A DNA stretch of 64,000 nucleotides from Shimia sagamensis (GCF_900182745.1 NZ_FXTY01000011.1:1-64000); one strand, 5' to 3'; positions 43,039 to 52,456 are shown, counted from the stretch's first letter. A program made the numbers and translations. Notes: generated by a model from the sequence alone, not told the origin.

Positions 43039-44907
43039 TTATTCTTCCGGCACCGTAAAGACTTGGCCCGGATAGATCAGATTTGGATCGCGGATTTTGT
43101 CTTTGTTGGCTTCAAAGACCTGCAAGTAAAGCTCACCTTCGCCGTAGCGGTCCCGCGCAATCGCCCAAAGCGTGGCGCCCGGTTGCACGGTGACAATGCG
43201 GACTGGAGGTTGGGCCGCTTCGGTCTGGTTGTCAGGTTCTGATATCGTTTCAGTGGACGCCGCCACACTTGTCGCTGTCGCCGTATCTGTGCCGGCTTGT
43301 TCCACGCCGGTTGGCTGCTCTGCTTCCGCAGTAGTGGCAGGCTGTTCCGGGGTGCTGGTTTCGACCGGGTCTGTGTCACGCGCGCTTGTGGTTGCCACAA
43401 CAGCTGGCACAGAAGCCGCGTCTTTAGAGGTTTCGATCTTCGCCGCGTCGTCCTCAATTGTCGCCGCAACGGCAGGAGCTTTGGCCTCCGAAACACTGTC
43501 AGTCTTCGCCGGTGTCTCAGTCACTTCGACTTGCGTTGCCACGGGCGCCTCCGTTTTTGCGACTGCCTCCTGTGTATCCGCACCACCAGTGTCGTTTGAA
43601 GAATCAGTTGCCGTCTTCGCAGTGGTTTCAGCCGCTGCGACAGTTTCTGCCTGCGCACGGGCCTGGGCGACAGTTTCCGGCGTTTCACGCTTAAACGGCG
43701 TTACCACGCGGGACAGCACTTTGGCCGACTCGTCCACTTCATCCGCACGCAATTCGTACAAGCCACCGGCCACATCTTCCAACTGCGTAGACCATAGACC
43801 CGTGTTATTGATCTGCGTGGTCGCGGCCAAAGCATTGTCCAGATACAGCCGCACAAAAGCACTTGGGTTGCCGCGTCCGGAGACCATTACTGCACCGGTG
43901 TCGGTATAGCTGATCGAGTCTATCGATACCGCTGCCATGACCTCAGGTGTGGACTCTTCCGGCGCGGCCGGTTGCACCACGCGCACGCCTTCGGAATCCG
44001 ACACGATCACCGCTGGCGCCTTGGGTTTTGGGGAGGCCTCTACCGCAGCGGTCTCTTCTTTGGCTTCAGGTTTCGGCGCGACTTCCGACGACCCTTCATC
44101 CAATTTTTCAGCAACCCCTTCAACACGTTGCAGATCGTTACTCACTTTAGAAGCAGTGTCCTCAGCCTCCCCAACAGCGTTGTCAGTTGCCGCTTCTTCC
44201 GCCGATGTCGATGCGATTTCCGGTGCCGCATTTTCCTGCGTAACCTCTGGCTCGACCACGTCATTTGCGGCAGGCTCTTCCACTACATCAGGCGCAGTAA
44301 CGGCCTCCGCCACAGCCAACACAGGCGCTACAATAACGGTGGCATCAGAGGACAGATCGCCATCATCCCGCCGCTCAACCAGGCTCAACACACGCGGTGC
44401 ATCACTTGGTTCAATTGCAAGGATAGCGGCAAATTTTCCGGCTGTGTCCACAGGCGCCAAAGCCACCTCGGTACCATCAAGCAAAATGCCAAGCATGGCC
44501 CCTGGTGCGGCCGCGCCTGCGACCACGGTATTGCCTTCAGCATCCACACGCACCACGTCAAAACTGGGCGCGATGGCGGGTGTTGTTGTTTCGCTTGTAG
44601 CCTCCGCTGCCGCTTGTTCCGCAGACTGCACCTCGGCTTCTTCTGTGTCGTCCACCTCAGATTGGGCTTCCGCAACCTCTGGTATAACAACGGTTTCCTG
44701 CGTTGGTTCTGGCGTGGCGTCAGCCGCAGGCTCCGTTGGAGTTGCAATGGCAGGTGAAGAGGTTTCGGTTGTGGCCGCATCATCAACGCTCTGATCGCTG
44801 CCATCGAGCACGCCAGTGGATACCAGCGCAAAGACGGACACGCCCATCGCCACCACAACGCCAGCCACCCAGGCCACATTTCCACTAAAAATCGAAGTTT
44901 TGTCACT
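43039..44907 (-). CDS. LysM-domain membrane-anchored protein
   Basis: A 622-residue protein with an N-terminal transmembrane helix (NVAWVAGVVVAMGVSVFALV), a very long low-complexity region rich in Ala, Thr, Glu and Pro, two Ig-like or beta-rich insertions (FDVVRVDAEGNTVVAGAAAP and SYTDTGAVMVSGRGNPSAFV) and a C-terminal LysM domain (TVQPGATLWAIARDRYGEGE then DPNLIYPGQVFTVPEE). LysM binds peptidoglycan, so it probably spans the periplasm from the inner membrane to the wall. The start at 44907 (MSDKTSIFSG) is chosen because the helix follows at once. It is divergent from the LOG gene. Confidence 0.88.
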   Translation of the reverse strand, partial: SDKTSIFSGNVAWVAGVVVAMGVSVFALVSTGVLDGSDQSVDDAATTETSSPAIATPTEPAADATPEPTQETVVIPEVAEAQSEVDDTEEAEVQSAEQAAAEATSETTTPAIAPSFDVVRVDAEGNTVVAGAAAPGAMLGILLDGTEVALAPVDTAGKFAAILAIEPSDAPRVLSLVERRDDGDLSSDATVIVAPVLAVAEAVTAPDVVEEPAANDVVEPEVTQENAAPEIASTSAEEAATDNAVGEAEDTASKVSNDLQRVEGVAEKLDEGSSEVAPKPEAKEETAAVEASPKPKAPAVIVSDSEGVRVVQPAAPEESTPEVMAAVSIDSISYTDTGAVMVSGRGNPSAFVRLYLDNALAATTQINNTGLWSTQLEDVAGGLYELRADEVDESAKVLSRVVTPFKRETPETVAQARAQAETVAAAETTAKTATDSSNDTGGADTQEAVAKTEAPVATQVEVTETPAKTDSVSEAKAPAVAATIEDDAAKIETSKDAASVPAVVATTSARDTDPVETSTPEQPATTAEAEQPTGVEQAGTDTATATSVAASTETISEPDNQTEAAQPPVRIVTVQPGATLWAIARDRYGEGELYLQVFEANKDKIRDPNLIYPGQVFTVPEE

Positions 44908-45008
44908 CATCGCCGAATATCCCCCGAAGTCGGCTGCATCTTGGTTGAGAGACCCTACCAACCCAGATATTGCTGGTCAAAACTGCTTTGAACATATTGG
45001 AGACTTTC

Positions 45009-45560
45009 ATGACCACACGCTCGATCTGTGTCTTTTGTGGTTCACGTTTTGGCGGCGACGCAGCCTATAAGGAGGCCGCGGAGGCCTTTGGCGCGCGGTT
45101 TGGCGACAAAAACTGGCGTCTGGTCTATGGCGCGGGGGACGTGGGACTGATGGGCGCGGTTGCCAATGCGGCGCAGGCCGCAGGGGCGGATACCTTTGGC
45201 GTGATCCCGACCCATTTGCTGGAATGGGAGGTCGGCAAACGCGATCTGACCAATTTCATTGTGACTGAGAACATGCACGAGCGCAAAAAGGTCATGTTCA
45301 TGAACAGCGACGCCATTGTGGTCTTACCGGGTGGCGCGGGCTCGCTGGACGAGTTCTTCGAAGTACTGACATGGCGGCAACTGGGCCTGCATGAGAAACC
45401 CATTGTGGTGTTGAATGTGAATGGGTTTTGGGATCCGCTGATTGGGCTTGTAGACCACGTGATTGCACAGGGTTTTGCAGAGGACAGCATACGCGACTTT
45501 ATCCATGTCGCCGATGATGTGACAGCGCTGGAAACTATTTTGGATCGCGCGTTTGGCTAA
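45009..45560 (+). CDS. LOG-family TIGR00730 Rossmann protein
   Basis: A 183-residue protein of the LOG family (cytokinin riboside monophosphate phosphoribohydrolase or nucleotide 5'-monophosphate nucleosidase). It begins with ICVFCGSRFGGD, then the GAGDVGLMGAVANAAQAAGA nucleotide-binding strand and the motif LPGGAGSLDEFFEVLTWRQL, a Ser variant of PGGxGTxxE. The ATG at 45009 has ggagactttc upstream and fits homologues. A strong terminator follows, shared with convergent sodB. Confidence 0.9.
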   Translation: MTTRSICVFCGSRFGGDAAYKEAAEAFGARFGDKNWRLVYGAGDVGLMGAVANAAQAAGADTFGVIPTHLLEWEVGKRDLTNFIVTENMHERKKVMFMNSDAIVVLPGGAGSLDEFFEVLTWRQLGLHEKPIVVLNVNGFWDPLIGLVDHVIAQGFAEDSIRDFIHVADDVTALETILDRAFG

Positions 45561-45584
45561 AACTTCTATGTCCTAGAGACACAA

Positions 45585-45610
45585 AAAAGCCCGCCAGTTG
45601 GCGGGCTTTT
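45585..45610. terminator. Bidirectional terminator between the LOG gene and sodB
   Basis: GCCCGCC at 45589-45595 pairs with GGCGGGC at 45600-45606 around loop AGTT. Flanking AAAA and TTTT extend the stem to 11 pairs and provide U tracts in both directions. It lies between the convergent stops. Confidence 0.92.
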
Positions 45611-45630
45611 CTTATTGGATCTAGATCCGC

Positions 45631-46230
45631 TTACATACGCGAAGCAACGTTTTCCCAGTTCACCAGGTTGTCCAGGAAGTTGGACAGGTACACCGGACGT
45701 TTGTTGCGGAAGTCGATGTAATAGGAGTGCTCCCACACATCACAGCCCAGCAGCGCGGTCTGGTTGAAGCACAGTGGGTTCACACCGTTTTCGGTCTTGG
45801 TCACAGCCAAGGAACCGTCCGCATTTTTCACCAGCCAGCACCAGCCGGAGCCAAACTGACCTGCGCCTGCGGCGGAGAATTGGGATTTGAATTCTTCCAC
45901 GGAGCCAAAGGACTCAACCAGCGCTTTTTCCAGCTCGCCTGGCATCGCGTTTGTGCCCGGGCCCATCATTTCCCAAAACTGGTTGTGGTTCCACAGCTGA
46001 GAGATGTTGTTGAAGATGCCGTTTTGCGCAACGGATTTGGCGTCGTAGGTGCCAACGATGATCTCTTCGAGAGACTTGTTTTCCCACTCTGTGCCAGCGA
46101 TGGCAGCGTTACCATTGGTCACATAGGCATTGTGGTGCAGGTCGTGGTGGAATTCCAGCGTTTCTGCAGACATGCCTTTGTCGGCCAGAGCGTCGTGGGC
46201 ATAAGGAAGATCAGGGAGTTGAAAAGCCAT
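45631..46230 (-). CDS. sodB: Iron superoxide dismutase
   Basis: A 199-residue Fe/Mn superoxide dismutase. The ligand set is visible: His in ETLEFHHDLHHNAYVTN, His in SQLWNHNQFWEMM, and Asp and His in GCDVWEHSYYIDFRNKRPVY. The GSGWCWLV and AGQFGSGW region is typical of the Fe-type. It converts superoxide to peroxide and oxygen in the cytoplasm. The start at 46230 (MAFQLPDLPY) fits homologues. It is a single-gene unit. Confidence 0.95.
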   Translation of the reverse strand: MAFQLPDLPYAHDALADKGMSAETLEFHHDLHHNAYVTNGNAAIAGTEWENKSLEEIIVGTYDAKSVAQNGIFNNISQLWNHNQFWEMMGPGTNAMPGELEKALVESFGSVEEFKSQFSAAGAGQFGSGWCWLVKNADGSLAVTKTENGVNPLCFNQTALLGCDVWEHSYYIDFRNKRPVYLSNFLDNLVNWENVASRM

Positions 46231-46360
46231 TGCAGCATCCTCTTCTGTTGCGCGAATTATCTTTGCCAGACACATGTGGGCGATTGGACCGTGAGGTCAA
46301 GAGCAAAGCGGCAAAATGCGTCGCCACACTGCATCTTGCCAACCTAAAGCGCAGCACGAT

Positions 46361-46762
46361 CTACTTTTGAAGCGCGCAGGAACCGTTGCCAGTTTCAGTG
46401 TTTGGGTATCCAAAGGCGTTGAATGTCAAATGGGCACGGTTGCGTTTCTTTTTATACACCAAGGACCATTCCAGGGTGGCCTTTTGACCTTTGCCGCTCA
46501 CCACATCTTCTAGACGCCATCGCACCCGCATCTGCTTGTCATTGTCCTGAACAAACTTCGCCTGCACCGGGGAGCGCCCATGGTGCTTGGACAGGCGATC
46601 GGTGATTTGCGCGCCACCTTTGCCATCGAACTCGACCAGAACCTCAGGCGAAATAGTGCCATTGGAGCCCCCGCCGCGGAATTTACAAATATAGGTTTGT
46701 GCATGCACAGATGTCGCTGCCGCAAGAGAAAGGCCAAGCGCAAAAGAAATCGTTTTCAACAT
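46361..46762 (-). CDS. Small secreted hypothetical protein
   Basis: A 133-residue protein with a signal peptide (MLKTISFALGLSLAAATSVH then AQTY). The mature part is beta-rich, with two Cys near its ends (YICKFRG and NGSCALQ) that could form a disulfide. Segments such as EVLVEFDGKGGAQITDRLSK and RAHLTFNAFGYPNTETGNGS show no known motif. I recognise no family with confidence. It lies between sodB and the sox operon and has a palindrome just upstream of its start. Confidence 0.75.
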   Translation of the reverse strand: MLKTISFALGLSLAAATSVHAQTYICKFRGGGSNGTISPEVLVEFDGKGGAQITDRLSKHHGRSPVQAKFVQDNDKQMRVRWRLEDVVSGKGQKATLEWSLVYKKKRNRAHLTFNAFGYPNTETGNGSCALQK

Positions 46763-46769
46763 AGTTTAA

Positions 46770-46799
46770 TATGGTCCCGAAACTGTTTTCGGGACCATA
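46770..46799. terminator. Perfect palindrome between soxG and the secreted-protein gene
   Basis: TATGGTCCCGAAA at 46770-46782 pairs with TTTCGGGACCATA at 46787-46799 around a four-base loop. It is 13 perfect pairs long and lies downstream of the sox operon on the minus strand, only seven bases upstream of the next start. There is no long T tract. It probably ends sox transcription, although an operator for the secreted-protein gene cannot be excluded. Confidence 0.6.
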
Positions 46800-46872
46800 G
46801 GGGCACAACGTGCAACCGCAAGTGGAAATTGTGTCTTAGGCACGCGGCCTTTTGGCCACCTGCAAAGATGCC

Positions 46873-47439
46873 TCAGTGAAAGCCCACTTCACCCCCCGAT
46901 TGCGCCGAAATTTTCAGCACATCAAAGACATATTGCGCCACAGAGCGGAAGCAGATGATTTCAAAACTGCCATCGTCGTTGCCCCACACAGCCGCAGGCA
47001 CCTGCGCGATGCGAGAGCGGCGAATGCCGCCAGAACCAAAGGCGTCTTGGGCAAAGTCAACAGGTGCAAGCTTGGCCAACACATCGCGACTGCCATCACC
47101 AGACAGACGGAAAACGGCACGCGCGTCTGACACATTGGCAACCAGCGCGTGGACACCGCTCAGTACCTCATTCATCTGTACAACAGTGGCCTCGGCTTGA
47201 TCATAATCCACCACAACAAGCAGCTCGTCCGGAGACATCCACGCCACCACACCGCTGCCGCCTACCGCGACCTTGCGCTGTACCGGAACAGCTGCACCGG
47301 TGGCTGTCTTCACAGCCGCCGCCATTTCTTTGGACGTCAGATCACCCCGCACAGTGATCATGCCGCGCAGGCCGGTTTCTTCCACCTTGGCAAAGCCTTC
47401 GAAACTTGCGCCATTCAGGGCGCTCACAGCCTCAGACAT
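46873..47439 (-). CDS. soxG: Sarcosine oxidase gamma subunit
   Basis: A 188-residue subunit of heterotetrameric sarcosine oxidase. The pattern LRGMITVRGDLTSKEMAAAV near the N-terminus, then WMSPDELLVVV and a late CFRSVAQYVFDVL are typical. It is related to the small GcvT-like fold and helps the assembly bind folate. The start at 47439 overlaps the soxA end by eight bases. Last gene of soxBDAG. Confidence 0.9.
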   Translation of the reverse strand: MSEAVSALNGASFEGFAKVEETGLRGMITVRGDLTSKEMAAAVKTATGAAVPVQRKVAVGGSGVVAWMSPDELLVVVDYDQAEATVVQMNEVLSGVHALVANVSDARAVFRLSGDGSRDVLAKLAPVDFAQDAFGSGGIRRSRIAQVPAAVWGNDDGSFEIICFRSVAQYVFDVLKISAQSGGEVGFH

Positions 47440-50400
47440 TCTGCTTCTCCCCGTCTTTGTCATAGAACACCGGATCCACCACTTTGGCCTTCACCGTACT
47501 GCCGTCCACTTTGTTGAATTCGACCACATCACCCAGACGTTTCATGCCACCATGGATCAGCCCCATTGCGATGCCACGGTCCAGCGACGGCGAATAGTAA
47601 GACGAGGTTACACGGCCCTGCGTGTTGCGCTGGCCATTTGCATTGGTGCCATGATCGACAATGTAGGCCCCATCGGGAATGACCGAACCGTCTTCAGTTT
47701 CAAAGCCAGCCAGTTTCCAGCGATCTTCCGACGCCATATGGTCACGCATCTGCGCACGTTTGCCCAAGAAGTCGTCTTTCTTCTTGGAAATCGCCCACTG
47801 CATGTTGAGATCCTGTGGGATCACCGTGCCATCGGTCTCATCGCCAATCATGATGAAGCCTTTTTCGGCCCGCATCACATGCAGCGCTTCGGTGCCATAC
47901 GGCATGATGCCGAACTCTTCGCCCGCCTCCAACAGCGCGTCCCAGAAGGCACGGCCCTGGCTCGCCGGAACGGCGATTTCGTAAGACAGTTCACCGGAGA
48001 ACGAAATCCGGTAGGCACGGGCGTCAAACTCGCCGATCTTGCCGTCTTTCCACTCCATGAAGGCCAGACCTTCTTTGGAGACATCCATTTCACCGCCAAG
48101 TTTCTCGATCACCTTACGGGCGTTCGGGCCAACCACGGCAATCTGGGCGTATTGCTCAGTGACATTGGCGGTGTAGACCTGCCAGTCCCACCATTCACAT
48201 TGCAGCCAGTCTTCCATCCAGCCGTGAATACGCTCAGCCCCGCCGGTGGTGGTGTGACACAGGAAAGTGTCCTCATCGATGCGCGCGACCACGCCGTCAT
48301 CCATCAGGAAGCCGTTTTCGTTACACATCAGGCCGTAGCGACATTTGCCCACCTTCAGCGTCGACATCATGTTGGTGTACATCATGTTCAGGAATTTGCC
48401 CGCATCCGGCCCTTTGACGATGATCTTACCCAGCGTGGATGCATCCAGAAGCCCAACGCTGTCGCGGGTCTGGCGGATTTCACGGCTCACTGCATCAGCA
48501 TGGCTTTCGCTGCCCCGTGGGAAGCAATACGGACGCCGCCAATGGCCAACCGGTTCAAAGAAAGCACCATTGGCCTCGTGCCAGTCGTGGACTGGCGTGC
48601 GGCGCAGCGGTTGGAACACCTCGTCACGCGCCTCGCCTGCAATTGCGCCCATGGAGATCGGTGTGTAAGGCGGACGGAAGGTGGTGGTGCCAGTGGCCGG
48701 AATAGGTTGATTGAGCGCATCAGAAAGAACCGCCAATCCATTGATATTACTCAATTTACCTTGATCTGTCGCCATGCCCAGCGTGGTGTAGCGCTTGGTG
48801 TGCTCCACACTTTCATAGCCTTCTTGCGCCGCCAGTTTCACGTCCGACACTTTCACGTCGTTCTGATAATCCAGCCAGGCTTTCATGCGCAGCTTTGGTC
48901 CTGCGCCTTGCGGCATCAACCAACAGGGCACAAGCGGTGCTTCGTCATGTACATCACCTTTGGGGGCGTTGGTCGACGTCACATCAAAGCCTGCGGCTTG
49001 TGCAGCGGCTTCACCAGCTTTCTGACCATCAACCAACACGTCACCCAGTTTGAGTGGACCACTTGCGGAGCCTGCCGTGACCACAAAAGGGTTGCCATCA
49101 TGGCTTGTCGGCGCGCGGTCCGGATCGGGGCGGAAATGCGCCTGCGCTTCGTCCCAGATCAGCTTGCCGCCGCAGTGGGACCAGAGGTGCACCACCGGAG
49201 ACCAGCCGCCGGACATGGCCACTGCGTCACAGGCGATGTCTTCGAGCACTGCGCCCTCGCCCGCCTGGGCGCAGATCGCCACGCTGGTCACGCGTTTTCC
49301 ACCTTTGACCTTGGCAATGCCTTTGCCATTCTCGACGCGGAAACCTTGTTCGCGTGCCGCATCAGCCAGAGGACCCCCGCCATTTGGGCGCGCGTCGAGA
49401 ATTACCGGCACTTCAAGGCCGTGAATTTTGAGCGTAAAGGCGGTGCGATAGGCATCGTCGTTGTTGGCCACAACCACCACGCGGTCACCGGAAGAAGTGC
49501 CAAAGTTGACAATATAGTCGCGCATCGCGCTGGCCAGCATCACGCCGGGAATGTCATTGCCCGCAAAGGACAGCGGGCGTTCAATGGCGCCGGTCGCCGT
49601 TACGATCTGCTTCGCGCGAATGCGCCACAGGCGGTGACGCGGACCCTCCATCAGAGGTGCGTGATCGGTCAGGCGTTCATAGCCAAGGATGTAGCCGTGG
49701 TCATAGACCCCTGCCCCCATCATACGGTTGCGCAAAGTGACGTTTTCCATCGCCTCAAGCTCGGCCACAGTGGCGTCGATGAAGTCATCCACCTTCACGC
49801 CGTCAACCTTGCCGCCATCAACCGGCGCGCGGCCACCCCAGTGGGCTGTTTGCTCCATCAGCAGCACTTTGGCACCAGCCTGACCAGCGGCTTTGGCGGC
49901 CATCAGACCTGCGACGCCGCCGCCAACAACAACCACATCAAAGAAGGCGTAAAAATGCTCGTAACGGTCCGCATCGCGGTCTTTAGGTGCTTTGCCCAGA
50001 CCTGCTGAGTGGCGCACGATGGGTTCAAACACATGTTTCCACGCCGCTGCGGGCGCCATGAAGGTTTTGTAGTAAAAGCCTGCGGGCAAAGCGCGCGCCA
50101 CATAGTTGTTGACCACGCCCACGTCGAACTCGAGGCTCGGCCAATGGTTCTGAGAGGTGCAGGTCAGCCCGTCATAGAGCTCGGTGGTGGTGGCGCGTTG
50201 GTTGGGCTCAAACTTGCCACCCTGACCCATGTTCACCAAGGCATTGGGCTCTTCCGCACCCGAGGCCACGACGCCACGCGGGCGGTGGTATTTGAACGAG
50301 CGGCCCATCATCATCTGGTCATTTGCCAGAAGCGCGGAGGCCAGCGTGTCGCCTTCAAAGCCGGTGAACTGTTTGCCGTTAAAGGAGAATGTCACCTGTT

Positions 50401-50446
50401 TGGCTTTGTTCAAAAGCCGCCCGCCGGTGGTCAGACGTGTGCTCAT
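47432..50446 (-). CDS. soxA: Sarcosine oxidase alpha subunit
   Basis: A 1004-residue subunit. The N-terminal 2Fe-2S-like/ferredoxin region has FNGKQFTGFEGDTLASALLA, then FAD/NAD-binding VVVVGGGVAGLMAAKAAGQA, and a C-terminal aminomethyltransferase (GcvT-like) half with GLLDASTLGKIIVKGPDAGK and FAWD-like WDALLEAGEEFGIMPYGTEA binding tetrahydrofolate. It oxidises sarcosine to glycine, with methylene-THF and hydrogen peroxide as products. The ATG at 50446 is preceded by ggagggaattct. It overlaps soxD by four bases. Confidence 0.95.
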   Translation of the reverse strand: MSTRLTTGGRLLNKAKQVTFSFNGKQFTGFEGDTLASALLANDQMMMGRSFKYHRPRGVVASGAEEPNALVNMGQGGKFEPNQRATTTELYDGLTCTSQNHWPSLEFDVGVVNNYVARALPAGFYYKTFMAPAAAWKHVFEPIVRHSAGLGKAPKDRDADRYEHFYAFFDVVVVGGGVAGLMAAKAAGQAGAKVLLMEQTAHWGGRAPVDGGKVDGVKVDDFIDATVAELEAMENVTLRNRMMGAGVYDHGYILGYERLTDHAPLMEGPRHRLWRIRAKQIVTATGAIERPLSFAGNDIPGVMLASAMRDYIVNFGTSSGDRVVVVANNDDAYRTAFTLKIHGLEVPVILDARPNGGGPLADAAREQGFRVENGKGIAKVKGGKRVTSVAICAQAGEGAVLEDIACDAVAMSGGWSPVVHLWSHCGGKLIWDEAQAHFRPDPDRAPTSHDGNPFVVTAGSASGPLKLGDVLVDGQKAGEAAAQAAGFDVTSTNAPKGDVHDEAPLVPCWLMPQGAGPKLRMKAWLDYQNDVKVSDVKLAAQEGYESVEHTKRYTTLGMATDQGKLSNINGLAVLSDALNQPIPATGTTTFRPPYTPISMGAIAGEARDEVFQPLRRTPVHDWHEANGAFFEPVGHWRRPYCFPRGSESHADAVSREIRQTRDSVGLLDASTLGKIIVKGPDAGKFLNMMYTNMMSTLKVGKCRYGLMCNENGFLMDDGVVARIDEDTFLCHTTTGGAERIHGWMEDWLQCEWWDWQVYTANVTEQYAQIAVVGPNARKVIEKLGGEMDVSKEGLAFMEWKDGKIGEFDARAYRISFSGELSYEIAVPASQGRAFWDALLEAGEEFGIMPYGTEALHVMRAEKGFIMIGDETDGTVIPQDLNMQWAISKKKDDFLGKRAQMRDHMASEDRWKLAGFETEDGSVIPDGAYIVDHGTNANGQRNTQGRVTSSYYSPSLDRGIAMGLIHGGMKRLGDVVEFNKVDGSTVKAKVVDPVFYDKDGEKQNV

Positions 50447-50772
50447 GAGAATTCCCTCCACGACCAATTTGGAATTTTGGCCGAGATTTTATCTTTGATA
50501 TCCTGTGGCGGTTCCAGCGTTTGCGCAGCATAGGTCCCAAACACCTCCAGCGTCGTTGTGGAGCGTGCCGCGTGGAAGAACTTGCCGCAGCCGGATGCAT
50601 GCCGCCACCGTTCCAAATGCACCCCTTTGGGGTTCTCGCGCATAAAGAGGTAGCTTTCAAAGTCCGCGTCGTCAGAGCCGGGGCCAAAGCGTTTCAGATG
50701 GGCCTCACCTTCGGCGTGAAGCTCGGTTTCCTCGGCCCAGACGCCGCAATAGGGACATTGAAGGGTTAGCAT
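50443..50772 (-). CDS. soxD: Sarcosine oxidase delta subunit
   Basis: A 109-residue zinc-binding subunit. The Cys/His ligands lie in LQCPYCGVWAEETELHAEG and RHASGCGKFFHAARS, and the segment FESYLFMRENPKGVHLERWR is the family hallmark. It is structural in the heterotetramer. The stop overlaps soxA. Upstream, 260 bases separate it from soxB, an unusually large gap for this operon. Confidence 0.93.
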   Translation of the reverse strand: MLTLQCPYCGVWAEETELHAEGEAHLKRFGPGSDDADFESYLFMRENPKGVHLERWRHASGCGKFFHAARSTTTLEVFGTYAAQTLEPPQDIKDKISAKIPNWSWREFS

Positions 50773-50807
50773 TGAAACTCTCCCGTTTCATTCCTAGGTT
50801 GATTGTT

Positions 50808-51008
50808 ATGGAAACAAGCACCGTTATTAATTGGATTATGTTCTCGAGTGTGCCCGTGGGCGCGCTCGTAATTTGGCTGTACTACCGGCGCCAGCGTAAA
50901 GTGCCCGAACAACAATCGCATCAGCCGCACAGCAAATTGACGTCCAACAACAGCGCTGAGATCTCTAACAGCCATCAGGTTGGTGCCAGCTATCAAGGGT
51001 CGGAATAA
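50808..51008 (+). CDS. Possible small membrane protein antisense to the sox operon
   Basis: A 66-residue frame in the soxB-soxD gap, on the opposite strand to the operon. It starts METSTVINWIMFSSVPVGAL, has one hydrophobic helix (about residues 5-24, ending VIWLYYRRQRK), then a polar tail rich in Gln, Ser and His. Helix plus basic stop-transfer segment looks protein-like. No good ribosome binding site is present. A competing 88-residue minus-strand frame at 50766-51032 tiles exactly between soxB and soxD but has a less protein-like composition. Only one, or neither, may be real. Confidence 0.35.
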   Translation: METSTVINWIMFSSVPVGALVIWLYYRRQRKVPEQQSHQPHSKLTSNNSAEISNSHQVGASYQGSE

Positions 51009-51031
51009 AGGCACATCTTTAAGCGCTGACA

Positions 51032-52279
51032 TCAGTGAGCCACCCCTGCTGCAACGCTCTCGTCGATAAACCGGCCTTCGATAAACCGTTCCATGCCAAA
51101 CTCAGCCGCCAGCGGCCCCGGCTCGCCTTTGGCGATCAGTTCGGCTGTTGCCCAGCCGCCACCCGGAATGGCTTTGAAGCCGCCAGTGCCCCAGCCTGCG
51201 TTGATGAAGCAATTGCCCAGTGGCGTCTTGCCGATCACCGGAGAGCGGTCGCCGGTCACATCCACGATGCCGCCCCACTGACGCAGCATTTTAAGGCGGC
51301 TGACCATCGGGAAGGTTTCGCAGAGCGCCCGTACGGTTTCCTCAACATGATGAAAGCTGCCGCGTTGGGTGTAGTTATTGAACCCATCGGTGCCGCCGCC
51401 AATCACCATCTCACCTTTGTCTGACTGAGACATATAGCCATGCACGGTGTTGGCCATCACCACCACATCCATGCAAGGTTTGATGGGCTCTGACACCAGC
51501 GCCTGTAGTGCGACGCTTTCCATCGGCAGACGGAAACCCGCCATATTGGCCAAATCGCCGGAATTGCCCGCCACAACAAGCCCTAGCTTATCACAGTCGA
51601 TGGGGCCTTTGGTGGTGTCGACACCCACCACATTGCCACCTTCAGAACGTACACCAACCACTTCACATTTCTGGATAATATCCATTCCCATGTCGGAACA
51701 GGCACGGGCATAGCCCCAGGCCACCGCATCATGGCGGCCAGTGCCACCGCGCGCCTGCCAGAGGCCACCAAGAACTGGATAGCGTGGACCATCGATGTTG
51801 ATGATCGGCACCAATTCTTTCACACGCTCCGGCCCGATGAACTCGGTTGGTACGCCTTGCAGAGCATTGGCATGGGCCGTGCGCTGATAGCCGCGCACCT
51901 CATGTTCGGTCTGCGCCAGCATGATCACACCGCGCGGCGAGAACATGACGTTGTAATTTAGGTCCTGGCTCATGGTCTCATAAAGAGAGCGCGCCTTTTC
52001 ATAAAGCGCAGCGGAGCTGTCCTGCAGGTAGTTTGAGCGGATGATGGTGGTGTTACGTCCGGTGTTGCCGCCTCCGAGCCAGCCTTTCTCGATAATGGCG
52101 ACATTGGTGATTCCGAAGTTTTTGCCCAGATAGAACGCAGTCGCGAGGCCATGGCCACCGGCGCCCACAATGATCACGTCATACTTCTTCTTAGGTTCCG
52201 GAGAGCGCCAAGCGCGTTCCCAGCCGGTGTGGAACCGGGCGGCTTCGCGGGCGATGGCAAAGGCTGAATATTTTCTCAT
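51032..52279 (-). CDS. soxB: Sarcosine oxidase beta subunit
   Basis: A 415-residue flavoprotein of the DAO family. The FAD-binding start KKYDVIIVGAGGHGLATAFY is clear, followed by EKGWLGGGNTGRNTTIIRSN with the typical substrate region, and a C-terminal NCFINAGWGTGGFKAIPGGG. It carries the covalent FMN/FAD site of the complex and dehydrogenates sarcosine. First gene of soxBDAG, divergent from ccmI across about 177 bases, where the promoters for both should lie. Confidence 0.96.
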   Translation of the reverse strand: MRKYSAFAIAREAARFHTGWERAWRSPEPKKKYDVIIVGAGGHGLATAFYLGKNFGITNVAIIEKGWLGGGNTGRNTTIIRSNYLQDSSAALYEKARSLYETMSQDLNYNVMFSPRGVIMLAQTEHEVRGYQRTAHANALQGVPTEFIGPERVKELVPIINIDGPRYPVLGGLWQARGGTGRHDAVAWGYARACSDMGMDIIQKCEVVGVRSEGGNVVGVDTTKGPIDCDKLGLVVAGNSGDLANMAGFRLPMESVALQALVSEPIKPCMDVVVMANTVHGYMSQSDKGEMVIGGGTDGFNNYTQRGSFHHVEETVRALCETFPMVSRLKMLRQWGGIVDVTGDRSPVIGKTPLGNCFINAGWGTGGFKAIPGGGWATAELIAKGEPGPLAAEFGMERFIEGRFIDESVAAGVAH

Positions 52280-52456
52280 GAGCGTGATTCCGAATTGGAG
52301 GCAACTTCTCTCAGTTTATGAACTTTTTGGTAATGTGGTCACCACGGTTAAAGCGCCTATTTGCGCCCCGGTTGCGACATGTCGCGCCGGAAGTCGATTT
52401 TCCCTTTCAGCCACCGGTGTGCGGCACTACATGTGGGTCACCACTTTGGAGGCCAC

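Noticed and set aside
43937-44794. Ser/Ala-rich frame opposite the LysM gene
   Set aside because: Low-complexity antisense of the Ala/Glu/Thr-rich region; no start signal or domain.
47273-50008. Very long open frame on the plus strand opposite soxA
   Set aside because: It mirrors the high-GC soxA gene, whose domains, start signal and operon context are clear. Its translation is His/Arg-rich and shows no domain.
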